Shown here piece by piece: positions 12,927 through 26,859 of a stretch of DNA of 64,000 nt (positions within the stretch are counted from its first letter, which is position 1; each line of letters starts with the position of its first letter). Origin of the DNA: Amoebidium appalachense. Its lineage: Eukaryota > Ichthyosporea. The stretch spans positions 2,480,001-2,544,000 of the forward strand of contig CAVNZM010000013.1 of NCBI GenBank assembly GCA_963693365.1, read 5' to 3'. A model generated the notes under the pieces. The model ran no database searches, was not told the DNA's origin, and saw only the letters and a list, made by a program, of their open reading frames with translations. The position numbers and the translations under genes were made by a program.

Positions 12927-14111
12927 ATGTCTGCGCCAGCGGTTGAAGCGCCCAAACCTGCCGATGGGGAGCAGCTGGCACCCCAAAAGGGCCAGCTGCA
13001 GGATCCCGACACGGTGACAAAGTACAAGGTGGCGGCCGAAATTACAAACAGTAAGTGTAGTTCTTTCCTCGTGTTTTCTCCTAATTTGTCTTAGTTTTTG
13101 TGGTATATATGCATCGCCAGTGCGTGTGTTAGGAGCAAGGCGTGTGTGTGTGTGTAACACGTTGTGCGGGCTGGTGGTGGTGGTGGCTGAGTTGGTTGGA
13201 TGGTGTGGAAAGGGAGGGAGAAAGTGGGGATGGGGAAGCCGGGGGGAGGGAAAGGACAGGGAGACGCGTGTGCACACCTGTGTGAGAAGGCATTTAAAAA
13301 ACTACAGCAGGCTTTTCCTATCCATGGTTGTGTAAATGCAGGTCTGTTCATTTCCGTTACTAAGTCCAGCCTGCATCGTGACCATCGTGGAATGGGTCTA
13401 CTCTTGTTCGTATTCATATGCACAGTAGCCGGATGTGCATATTCATGCAGGTTGGTTGGTCATGAGGGAGGAGCACATTCATCCAATCTGAGTTTGGCGA
13501 TTATGGGATGTTGTTCCTTTCGTCTAAAGCAGGCGACTACGATTTCATGGACCGCACAGGAGTCAGGGGGGAGGGGAGGGGGTTTTAAAAAGGGGGTTCC
13601 GGAACATGGGGGAGGGCGGTAGGGATGGAGTTGGAAAGTGGGGTCACGGGAGGGAAGGGATGAGTGGGGGGGAGTTGGATGAGGAAGGACGTGATGGAAA
13701 CCAACTTCTTCATATGGGTATCCCCCCTAACATCCATGTTTTTGCACAGAGGTGCTTGCACACGTTAAGACACTGTGTGTTGCCGACGCCAGCGTGCTTT
13801 CCATCTGCGAGGCTGGGGACCGGATGATAGTGGAGGAGTGTGGGAAGGTTTACAAGAAGAAGGCACACACGGAGGGGGGCAAGGACCAGGACGTGCCAAA
13901 GGGTATACTCTCTCTCTCTCTCTCTCCCCCCCCCCCCCCCCCCCTCCCCTCTTCCCCCCCCCCCTCTATATATATATATATATATATATATATCTCACAC
14001 ACACATTCTCTCTCTTCCTCTCCCTCTCTCTCTCTCTCTCTCCCTCTCTCTCTCTCTCTCCCACCCCCCCTCTCTATCTCCCTGCATCTCTCTCACTCTA
14101 TCTCTCCCTCT

Positions 14112-14143
<32 letters not shown>

Positions 14144-14292
14144 GTATCTCCCTCCCCCCCCCCCCTCTCTCCCCCCCCCCCCTCTCCCTCTCTCCCTCTC
14201 GCTCTCCCTCTCCCTCTCTCTCTATCACACACACACACACACTCTCTCTCTCTCTCTCTCCCCCCCCCCCCCCCCTTCTCACACACACACAC

Positions 14293-14330
<38 letters not shown>

Positions 14331-14381
14331 TTGCCCCCTCTCGGACAGCCACACACACACACACACACACGCGCGCTCGCA

Positions 14382-14440
<59 letters not shown>

Positions 14441-14809
14441 GCTCACTCCCCTCCCCCCCCCCCCCCCCCTTCCGCCGACCCTCCCTTTCCCCCCCCCCCC
14501 CCCCCCCCCACCACCACCACCACCACCACCACCACCACACCGCACAACACACACATATCATTCACATTCATCCCTCAAGCCAAGCCAGATGCCTCTCTCA
14601 ACCTTTCTGTCTACATATTCGTTGCGCATCCTTTATACCATATATATATATATATATAACGCTAACAATGGTTCCATTTCCCCAGGCATTTCCTTCCCCA
14701 CGTGTATCTCCGTCAACAACGTGGTCTGCCACTACTCCCCCGTCACCCTAGACCAGGCCATTACTCTCAGGGATGGCGACCTTATTAAAATGTATACTCA
14801 CCCCCCCCC

Positions 14810-14840
<31 letters not shown>

Positions 14841-15305
14841 ACACCATTTTGTGACGTTTTTTTGTTTTGTCTTTTCGTTTCTCTTCCGTATTTCCAACCC
14901 TCTTAGGCATACATCCTCTCCCCCCCCCCCCCCTTCTGCCTACTTTAGATCCCGTGGCACACCTTATGACGCTGCACTTTAGTATTGAAGAGATACCACA
15001 CGTGAATGATTTGTAGGCCCGCACCTAAACACACCAGCCCCCTGCCAGAAAAATTTTCTCTCTCCTCCCCTCCCCCCCCCCCCCCTCCCCCCCCACACAC
15101 ACACCCTCCCCCTGGGCGCCCTCTAACTCCCCCCTCCCGCCCCTGCCGGCCCCTCGTTCCGCGCGCAATCCACCGTACAAGCAGTTAGACAGTTACTTGC
15201 GTACTATGGACAATATGGACACCTAACCTCATTTGCTGCTTATACCAGTTCACAAAACACACACACACACACATAGACATACACACACACACACACACAC
15301 GCACG

Positions 15306-15382
<77 letters not shown>

Positions 15383-15679
15383 CTCCCATCCATCACACAC
15401 ACACACACACACACATCTCCCATCCATCACAAACACACACACACACACATCTCCCATCCATCACACACACACACACACACATCTCCCATCCATCACACAT
15501 TGAAAAGAAACCCGCACACACACGCACACGTACACAACACACACACACGATACACACACACACACACTCCTCCCTCACCCCCCCCCCCCACACACACACA
15601 CACCCTCCTCCTCCTCCCCCTCCCTCCCCACACACACACACCCTCCCTCCCCCCCCCCCCCCACACACACACACCCCCC

Positions 15680-15710
<31 letters not shown>

Positions 15711-16667
15711 ACACGTACAGTGACCTTGGCTGCCACGTGGACGGGTATGCGGCTGTGGTTGCATCCTCGATTGTGATTGGTGCGTCGTCTGCCAATCCGA
15801 TCACAGATCGGAGGGCTGACGTTGTTCTAGCAGCCCACTATGCCACTGAGGCTGTCCTGAGAATGCTCAAGCCCGGCACAAAGGTAGCCTGATTTATCAT
15901 CTTTTCGTTCGGGGGAAAGGAGGGGAACGGAGAGCGGGGGGGTGGGGGGGGGGGGGGTTAGGATGTTCCTCTGATATTTGAAAGGCCCGTGTGTGTGTAC
16001 GTGTGTGTGTGTGTGTGCGTGCGTGTGTGTGTGCGTGCGTGTTTTGGGGGGCGTGGGATGGGAAGGCTGGACGGAGGTGGGAGGGGGGGGGGGGGGGGGG
16101 GATCGTGCTAGAAGATTTAGGTGAGCCGTGAGTATTCTTGTTACGAAACCAACACCTCTATGCACATAGATACAGCTTTGGAATGCACACTCACACAGTG
16201 ACACACACAGTTCACCGAGATTTCGGATACCATTTTGAAAGTTGCCGAGGCTTACAAAGTCAAGCCCATCGAAGGTATCCAACCCCACCCTTCCCCTGCG
16301 CCCAACACACACACACACACACAATGCCTCTCTCCCCTTCCCCCTCTGTCTCCCTCTCCCTCCTCCCCCTCCCTCTCCCTCTCCCTCTCCCTCCCACCCC
16401 CATCCCTCCCCAACTAACTCCCTTCGCGCTACACACGGATACAAACATACCCACACACACCGACATATGTCCCTACCCCACAGTCACACACACAAACACA
16501 CACAGTTCCTCCCTCCCCTCCCTCTCCCTCTCCCTCTCCCTCTCCCTCCACCGCCCCCCCCCCCCCCCCCCTCCCCCCCCCTTCCCCCCCTCCCCTTGCT
16601 CTCCTGCTCTACATCACAGCCCCTCCTCTCCCTCGCTCTCTCCCTCCCTCCTTCGCCGTCGGTCCCC

Positions 16668-16706
<39 letters not shown>

Positions 16707-17383
16707 CCCTCCCTCTAACGGATACAAACATCCTCACACACACAGACACATGTTCCTACCCCACAGCCCCGGACGCTCTTCCCACACACACTTGTTGTTC
16801 ATTTTTTCGTTGGTTTGTTTACTCCGTTATTTCTTTTTTCATTTCCTTGTTTTTTGTTTGGGGACGGAGGGGGGGGGGGGGGGGGGGGGGAGGGGAGTGG
16901 AGGAAGGATGGGGAGGGAGGGGGGTGGGGGGGGGGGGTCCAAGAATTCAACGTGAACGTACAAAAGAGCACAACGCTAATGGCATGTGAGTTGAGTGCCA
17001 TATTTAGATTTTACAGCCAAAAATATACTAGTTTGATTGGCTGAGTTGAGTGCTATATATAGATATTAAAGCTAAAAGTAGACTGATTCCGATTGGCTGC
17101 AGGGATGCTCTGCCACACGTTGACACACAACGTTATCGACGGAGAGAAAGCAATCATCGTGGTACGCACCTCTCCGCCCTTCCCCCCCCCCCCCCCCCCC
17201 CCCCCTCCCCCTACTCTTTATGTATGGCTTGCATTCTGCATCGTGTTATCCGTTTGTTCTTGTGTACTTCGTACTTTATGACGCATTCAACCCCCCTCCC
17301 CCTCCCCCCTCTCTCCCACCCACCCACCCACCACCAATATCACCACCAGCACCAGCACCACCAAAAAAGAAAATAATAAAAAA

Positions 17384-17419
<36 letters not shown>

Positions 17420-17566
17420 GGGAGGGGAGGAATCAATGCTTAAGTTAATGTCTAACTTCGAAACGGTTTCCCTCTGCGTTTGTTCTTTACTTAACCCCCA
17501 TCGCCCACCACCACTCCTTCACCTACATATCATGATCTCCTCCCCCATTCAGTGATAAATGCGCCG

Positions 17567-17598
<32 letters not shown>

Positions 17599-17771
17599 GG
17601 GGGTTGCTGACCCGATTCGATTTAACGGTTCGGGGCGGTTGCAGGGCAATTTGCCCGGATCCACGGAGAAGCCCAAAGACCATTCCGTGGAGGTGAATGA
17701 CGTCTATGCCATTGACGTAATGATTAGCTCGGCAGAGGGCAAGGTGGGTGGGTGGGTGGGTGTGTGTGTGT

Positions 17772-17809
<38 letters not shown>

Positions 17810-19664
17810 GCATGTGGGTGTGTGGGTGTGGGTGGGTGTGTGTGTGGGTGGGTGGGTGCATATGTGGGTACTGGTAAATGCTTTTTTGTGAACGTGTGTG
17901 TACGTGTGTGTGTGTGGGATGGGGTAGGGAGGAGGGAGGGGAGTTTGATAATGGATAATTGCGGGGCGGAGAGAAGGGGAAGGGGGGGGGGGAGGGGGGG
18001 TTATGCATGGATGGGTAAATATCCACGCGTGTGTGTTTGGGGGGAGGGGGGGGGGGGATTCTCTACGTGTTTGGATTTCTCATGTTTTTCTCCTTTCCCA
18101 CTCCCCGAAGTGGAACACCATTTAAACACGTACACGTGCACACACACGTCTGCACGTACACGCACACGTACACACGTACACACACGTACACACGTACACA
18201 CACGTACACACGTACACACACGTAAACACACACACACACACACACACACACGCGCGCGCGCGCGTACAGGTGCAAGGGGCGCCTCTGCGCACCACCGTGT
18301 GGAAGCGTGTTGAAGACACCAACTACATGATGAAAATGAAGGTCTCAAGGGCACTACTAAGCGAGGTCAAGCAGAAATTCCCTACATTCCCCTTCACCCT
18401 GAGGTACGTATCTCTCTCGCCCTGTCTCTTTTTTGTATCGTTGTACCAGATGGGAGGGGGAAGGGGGGGATATCTCTTCTTGCTGGCGTACGCGTGAGTG
18501 GGTGTGTGCGTTTGGGCGTGCGTGCGTGAGTGGGTGCGTGCGTGCGTGTGTTCCTCTAGGGGAGATATGGGGTCAAAATGCAAGCCCATGTGGGTTAAGG
18601 GAGGGCACGTTGTGTATTGGTGCATGTTAAGATACTTGTGGCTGGCAGGTGGGAAGGAAGTGATTATGTCCTAATCCTATTGAGATCCTGAAATTTCCAC
18701 TGGGTGACTGTGTGTGTGGGGCAATGTTGGCCGAAAATCCTATTGGAATCCTGAAATTTCCACCATTATGACTGTGAATGGGGCTGGAAACCGTTGAAAG
18801 ACTTAATGATAACATAAAATGCATTCGGGATGTGACTTTGCATGTGGTTGGGAATTTCTGAAATACTGTGGTGATAGGCTAAAACCCATCCCGGATGCTG
18901 AAATTTCAATCTCGATCATAGGGCAATGGAGGATGAAAAGCGTGCGCTGCTTGGACTCGGCGAGTGCCACAAACACAAACTGCTCGATCCATTCCCCGTC
19001 GTTTTGGATGCTGACAACAGTACGACCCCCCCTCCCCCCTCCCCCCCTCCCCCCTCCCCCCCCCCCCTTGCCCTTCTCCCCTGAACGCGCTCGCGCGCGC
19101 GTGCACGTCCGCCCTCTTTGTATTGTAATCTCTTTCACCTCCAACCCTCTAATTCATACATCACTCCCCGCTTTTCGCGTACACAAACGCGCGCATGCAC
19201 ACACACTCAGGCACGCACTCACTCGCTCGCTCGCTTGCGCGCGTGCGCGCACACACACACACATGTGCGCACGCATGCGCGCGCCGAGGTGAATGGGTCA
19301 AAATTTTGGTACTGTGGATGACTTCGGCTGAGAATGGCCTCTGCTTGTACATCTATGCTCTTTGTGTGGGTTTTTCGGAACTGTGTTGTGTTCTTTTCCG
19401 TGAATGTTTACTTCTTACTCTTTAAACCCCCCCCCCCCCCCCCTCCCCCCCCCCCCCCCCCCCCTGGAAATTGCAGTTGTTAACGAGGTGGATGGGTCGA
19501 AAGTTGGGTACTGTGTCTGACTTGGGTCTTTTCTGAAGATGGGCTCTTAATATGATCATACTCTGTATGTTTTGCACTCTGTCTTGTGTTGTCTTTAATG
19601 AATGTGTCCTTAGTACTCTTGTGACGTATTCTAACAAGCCCGTGATCCCACTCACCACCACCAG

Positions 19665-19715
<51 letters not shown>

Positions 19716-19716
19716 G

Positions 19717-19751
<35 letters not shown>

Positions 19752-20971
19752 TCCCCTCTCCCACCTTCCCACCCACCCACACACACACACACATGACATC
19801 ACGTACGCACACACGTACACGCACTCTTCAAAACACACATCCGCTTACACCCAGCTCCCTGCCCCCCACACATACACATACACGTACACACACACAAACA
19901 CACACGTACAGATGCCGTTGTTGCCGAGGTCAAGTACACGGTCCTTGTTGGTGCAAACGGTACTGTGCGCATAACGGACGCACTTACGGACCTGAGTGTG
20001 TTTAAGAGCGATAAGTCGATCGTGGATGAGGGGGTGAAGGCTCTGCTTGCTGCTGACATCCCGGGGAAGGTGGGTGTGGAGTTTGTGCTTTTTTGTGGTT
20101 TTTTTTTTTTTTTTTTTTTGGATTTCGCCTACATCGATTTGCAAGTTTTTTTTATTTTTTATTATTTTTTTTTTTTTTGGGGGGGGGGGGGTGTTAGTGG
20201 TGGGTGTAGGTCGGGTTGGCGAGTGGGTATGCGGGATGGGAGGGTTGGGGATGGGGGGGGGGTGAGGGGGGGCGGGTGGATGGGGAGGGGGGAGGGGGGG
20301 GGGGGGGAGGAGGTTTGTTTGGGTTGGCAAGGGTGTATACCAGTAGCCTTTCGCGTGGCTAGCTTGGTTCCCTCCCTCTCTCTCCCTCCCTCCCTCCCTC
20401 CCTCCTTCCCTCTCTCCCTCCCTCCCTCCCTCCCTCCCTCCCTCCCTCCCTCCCTCCCTCCCTCCCTCCCTCCCTCCCCCTTTCCCTCTCTCTCCCTCTC
20501 CCTCTCCCTCTCCCTCTCCCTCTCCCTCTCCCTCCCCCTCCCCCCTCCCCCCTCCCTCCCTCCCTCCCTCCCTCCCTCCCTCCCTCCCTCCCTCCCTCCC
20601 TCCCTCTCTCTCCCTCTCCCTCTCCCTCTCCCTCTCCCTCCCTCCCTCCCTTCCTCCCTCCCTCCCTCCCTCCCTCTCTCCCTTCCTCTCCCTCTCCCTC
20701 TCCCTCCCTCCCTCCCTTCCTCCCTCCCTCCCTCTCTCCCTCTCTCCCTCTCCCTCTCCCTCTCTCCCTCTCCCTCCCCCCTCCCTCCCTCCCTCCCTCC
20801 CTCCCTCCCTCTCTCTCCCTCTCCCTCTCCCTCCCTCTCCCTCTCCCTCTCCCTCCCTCCCTTCCCTCCCTCCCTCCCTCCCTCCCTCTCTCCCTCTCTC
20901 CCTCTCCCTCTCCCTCTCTCCCTCTCCCTCTCCCTCCCTCCCTCCCTCCCTCCCTCCCTCCCTCCCTCCCT

Positions 20972-21002
<31 letters not shown>

Positions 21003-21183
21003 CCCCTCCCTCTCCTTTCCTTCCTCCATCCCTCCCTCGCTCACTCACTTCCTCTCTCTCCCTCTCTCATCCTCTCTCCCGCTCTCCCTCTCCCTTTCCC
21101 TTTCCCTCTCTCTCCTTTCCTCTCTCTCTCTTCTCTCTCCCTCTTCCTTTCCCTCTCCCTCTCCCTCTGTCTCCCTTCCTCTT

Positions 21184-21234
<51 letters not shown>

Positions 21235-21987
21235 CCCCCCCCCTCTGCCTCTCCCCCCCTCTCTCTCTCCCTCTCCCTCTTCCCTGGCTGATCTTGCATA
21301 CTTGAATTTTTGCCTTTGCATGTGTCCTGCACCATGCTTCTCGTCCTGTATGCGTACTTTGTACCGTGTTCCGCATTCAAACCCCCCCAGTCTTCTTTCA
21401 GAGGTGTCCTTTCAGGACAGACCACTGTGTGGAGACCGCTTTACTTCCATGCAACCATGCCTCCATGCAACCAGGCATGGTTGCTCTGTGTCGTGCATCT
21501 GTAAGCACATACGCATTTTTCGCTGCACTGCATTAGTTTGCACACACATCTTCACCGTTTCGCTCACCTTGCTTGCATAAGCAACCCTGCTCGTCTTTGA
21601 TCAAGACGGGTTGACCCGCCCAAGTTCAGTTGATGCTGCTGTCTGAGTTGGAGCGTCACATATACGCGGGCTAAGGGGTCGAAACTCAGACGCAATTGAT
21701 GACTTGGGCCCTTCCTGAGGATGGGCTCTGCTTATGACGCATACTGTGCGCATGGCTGATCTTGCATACTTGAATGTTTGCCTTTGCATGTGTCCTGCAC
21801 CATGCTTCTCGTCGTGTATGCGTACTTTGTACCGTGTTCCGCATTCAAACCCCCCCCCCCCCCCCCCTCTCTCTCTCTCTCCCCCTCCCCTTCTCTCCCT
21901 CTCCCCCTCTCCCTCTCCCTCTCCCTCCGTTTCTCTCTCTCTCTCTCTTTTTCCTTTCCCCCCCCTCTCCTTCCCTCTCCCCCCCCC

Positions 21988-22045
<58 letters not shown>

Positions 22046-22401
22046 ATCTATCTATCTCTCTCCCCCCTCTCCTCTCCATCTTGCTCACTCTCTTTTTCCC
22101 TTTCCCCCCCCCCCCCCCCCCCCCTCCCTCTCCCTTTCTCTCTTTCTCTCTCTCTTTCGCTCCTCCCCCCCCCCCCCCCCTCCCCCCCCCCTCTCTCCCT
22201 CCCTCCCTCCCGCACCCACACCCACACCCACCCACGATCCTCCCTACTCCTCCCCTCAGACCAACCCCCCTCCCCCCCCCCCTTTTTTTTTGTTTGTTTG
22301 TTTGTATTCATAGCCCCTAATTTTGGTATCTGTTTGGGGTTCAACAGAAGAAGAACAAGAAGAAGCCCGCAAAGAAGGAGGCTGGGACGGCAGCTGAGTG
22401 A
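12927..22401 (+). CDS. PA2G4: EBP1 / PA2G4 homolog (M24 aminopeptidase-fold, non-peptidase)
   Basis: Eleven exons: 12927-13050, 13750-13902, 14686-14791, 15721-15883, 16211-16274, 17103-17161, 17645-17743, 18270-18403, 18922-19019, 19912-20069 and 22348-22401. Together they total 1,212 nt (403 codons plus stop; human PA2G4 has 394), and every phase matches. Recognisable pieces are [108 protein letters not shown] and VKYTVLV, then a lysine-rich [11 protein letters not shown] tail. EBP1 binds RNA and ribosomes, affecting ribosome assembly, translation and growth control. Its fold is that of methionine aminopeptidase but family members lack peptidase activity. The basic tail fits RNA or nucleolar binding. 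Introns are filled with CT, CA, GT and G/C runs. Confidence 0.95.
13903..14685 (+). repeat. EBP1 intron 2: CT, C, CA and GT microsatellite block
   Basis: Directly after the donor come (CT)n, C runs, (TA)n (about 13970-13992), further (CT)n, (CA)n, (GT)n at about 14299-14328 and a long (CA)n at about 14380-14437. These are followed by C runs, (ACC)n and a second (TA)n near 14640. Nearly the whole intron is simple sequence; all long frames here are repeat translations. Confidence 0.9.
15240..15720 (+). repeat. CA-repeat array ending at the exon 4 acceptor of EBP1
   Basis: CA microsatellites with a higher-order unit of about 35 bp (CA repeat plus ATCTCCCATCCATCA, at about 15380, 15414, 15449 and 15480), then C/CA tracts, run straight into ACACACGTACAG before exon 4 at 15721. 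The stretch is intronic. Confidence 0.88.
17744..18269 (+). repeat. EBP1 intron 7: G/GT-rich start, CA/CG-rich end
   Basis: The donor GTGGGTGGG is followed by G and GT tracts. The acceptor half (18126-18269) is an ACGTACACAC-type CA array, then (CG)n and TACAG. The two halves are complementary in composition and could pair in the pre-mRNA (inference). Confidence 0.85.
18660..19640 (+). repeat. Short degenerate duplications in EBP1 introns 8 and 9
   Basis: In intron 8 the segment AATCCTATTG(G)AATCCTGAAATTTCCAC occurs at about 18676 and 18737, with a diverged third copy near 18890. In intron 9, two related segments at about 19286-19425 and 19484-19620 both begin GAGGTGNATGGGTC and contain GGTACTGTG and GACTT-GG; the first ends AAACCCCCCC. 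They belong to the dispersed family described in the findings. Confidence 0.65.
20371..21280 (+). repeat. EBP1 intron 10: 0.9 kb pyrimidine tract of CCCT/CCCTCT repeats
   Basis: An almost pure C/T strand built of alternating (CCCT)n, (CCCTCT)n and (CT)n blocks, with no purine in most of it. It is followed by two related segments, 21283-21388 and 21620-21865, that share TGGCTGATCTTGCATACTTGAA and end CCGCATTCAAACCCCCC, and then further CT/C blocks to 22270. It is intronic and on the sense strand, and is a candidate for triplex (H-DNA) formation. Confidence 0.9.
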
Positions 22402-22534
22402 CGATGATGGCCCAAAATCACGATCTTCTAAACGGAAAATTCCGAAATTGTGGTGCGGGGGGAGGTGGAGCTGCGGGGACGTACGACTTCTGAGATGAAG
22501 GATTGATGAATCGGGTTGCGTATTTTGGAGTTTT

Positions 22535-22576
<42 letters not shown>

Positions 22577-22628
22577 TGCCCCCTATTTCGCTGGTGTTGA
22601 AGTTCCTTCATTTCTTTCTTTCTGTGTC

Positions 22629-22661
<33 letters not shown>

Positions 22662-23009
22662 TGCGTATTGAGTCAGTGATGGGTGCTAACTCGAAAACCC
22701 GGTGTTTTTGATGTTGGTATTTCGTTAGGTGTTGATAGGTTACAATCAAGGCCGGTGCAGCACAGACATTTGCATTTTGTAGTCGTGGTTCGGTAAAATC
22801 TGGTCGCTGATATCGGTTCACGGGGTCGTGATGGCAATTCGGATATTGAAAAAACACCAACAAATAAAGTCGAAATACCATATCAAGCCATAATGTGAGA
22901 AGTGCTATTTGGCGCAGGTTCGTTGGGGATTGGGGAAGGAGGGAGTCGGCAATTCTGGCCTTATGTACCACCCCTGCCCCTTAACACAAATACAGACACG
23001 CGCGCGCAC

Positions 23010-23106
<97 letters not shown>

Positions 23107-23409
23107 CACATGGTAACCACCCCGCCAATAAAATCGAAAGTTCTTTTCATGTTCCCCCATCTCCTCCACCCCCCCCCCCCCCCCCCCCTTCCTCCTTCCC
23201 TTTCCCTCTCACTCCCCTCCCGGTTCTTTGATCGGCCTGTACACGGGCCCCCCAACCCTCAACCCATTCTAAATCTTTCCCCATCTACCTTTCCAAAAAT
23301 TTAAAATCATGTGGACATTGAGAGTTGGAGGCTGATTTCTCAGCAGGCTGAGGTAAGGTATCATGCCATTTATATGCACATAGGCAACCGGAATCACCTA
23401 GAAGGGTTA
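22402..23409 (+). other. EBP1 3' flank: T tracts, poly(A) signal, CA microsatellite
   Basis: After the stop come two long T tracts (about 22537-22574 and 22629-22660) and an AATAAA at 22863-22868, a plausible poly(A) signal 460 nt past the stop. A pure CA microsatellite follows (about 23009-23104), then C-rich sequence. No coding exon is apparent. Confidence 0.6.
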
Positions 23410-23703
23410 TGTTAGGCAATGTCGGATTGCAAGTCCATATTAAACAATGTTGGATTGTGTCCATATTAGGCAATGTTGGATTGCGTCCATATTAGGCAAT
23501 GTTGGGTTGTGTCTATGGCAACAATGTCGGATTGCGTCCATATTAGGCAATATGCTTGTGCGTTCATGTTTGGCAATGTCGAATGGTGCCCATATTAAGC
23601 AATGTCGGATTACGTTTCATGTTAGGCAATGTCGGGTTGTGTCCATATTAGGCAATGTTGCCGTTGCGTCCATATTAGGCAATGTCTACTGGTGTCTATG
23701 TTG
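23410..23703. repeat. 26-bp minisatellite, about 11 copies
   Basis: Imperfect tandem copies of a 26-bp unit with the core TTAGGCAATGTTGGATTG followed by YGTCCATA. Successive cores near 23412, 23440, 23466 and 23492 are 26-28 bp apart. Copies vary at several positions and some carry small indels. No spacers of independent sequence occur, so this is a minisatellite and not a CRISPR-like array. Confidence 0.88.
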
Positions 23704-26830
<3,127 letters not shown>

Positions 26831-26859
26831 ACAGCGTTTGGAAGGCACCAACCGTATTT

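Noticed and set aside
19845-21425. Frames of 200-440 codons across the CT-rich intron of EBP1
   Set aside because: They are Ser-Leu-Pro or Arg-Glu-Gly repeats from CCCT/CT tracts; the region is an intron bracketed by well-matched EBP1 exons.
23410-23703. CRISPR-like spaced repeat
   Set aside because: The 26-bp units are directly adjacent and imperfect, with no independent spacers, in a eukaryotic context.
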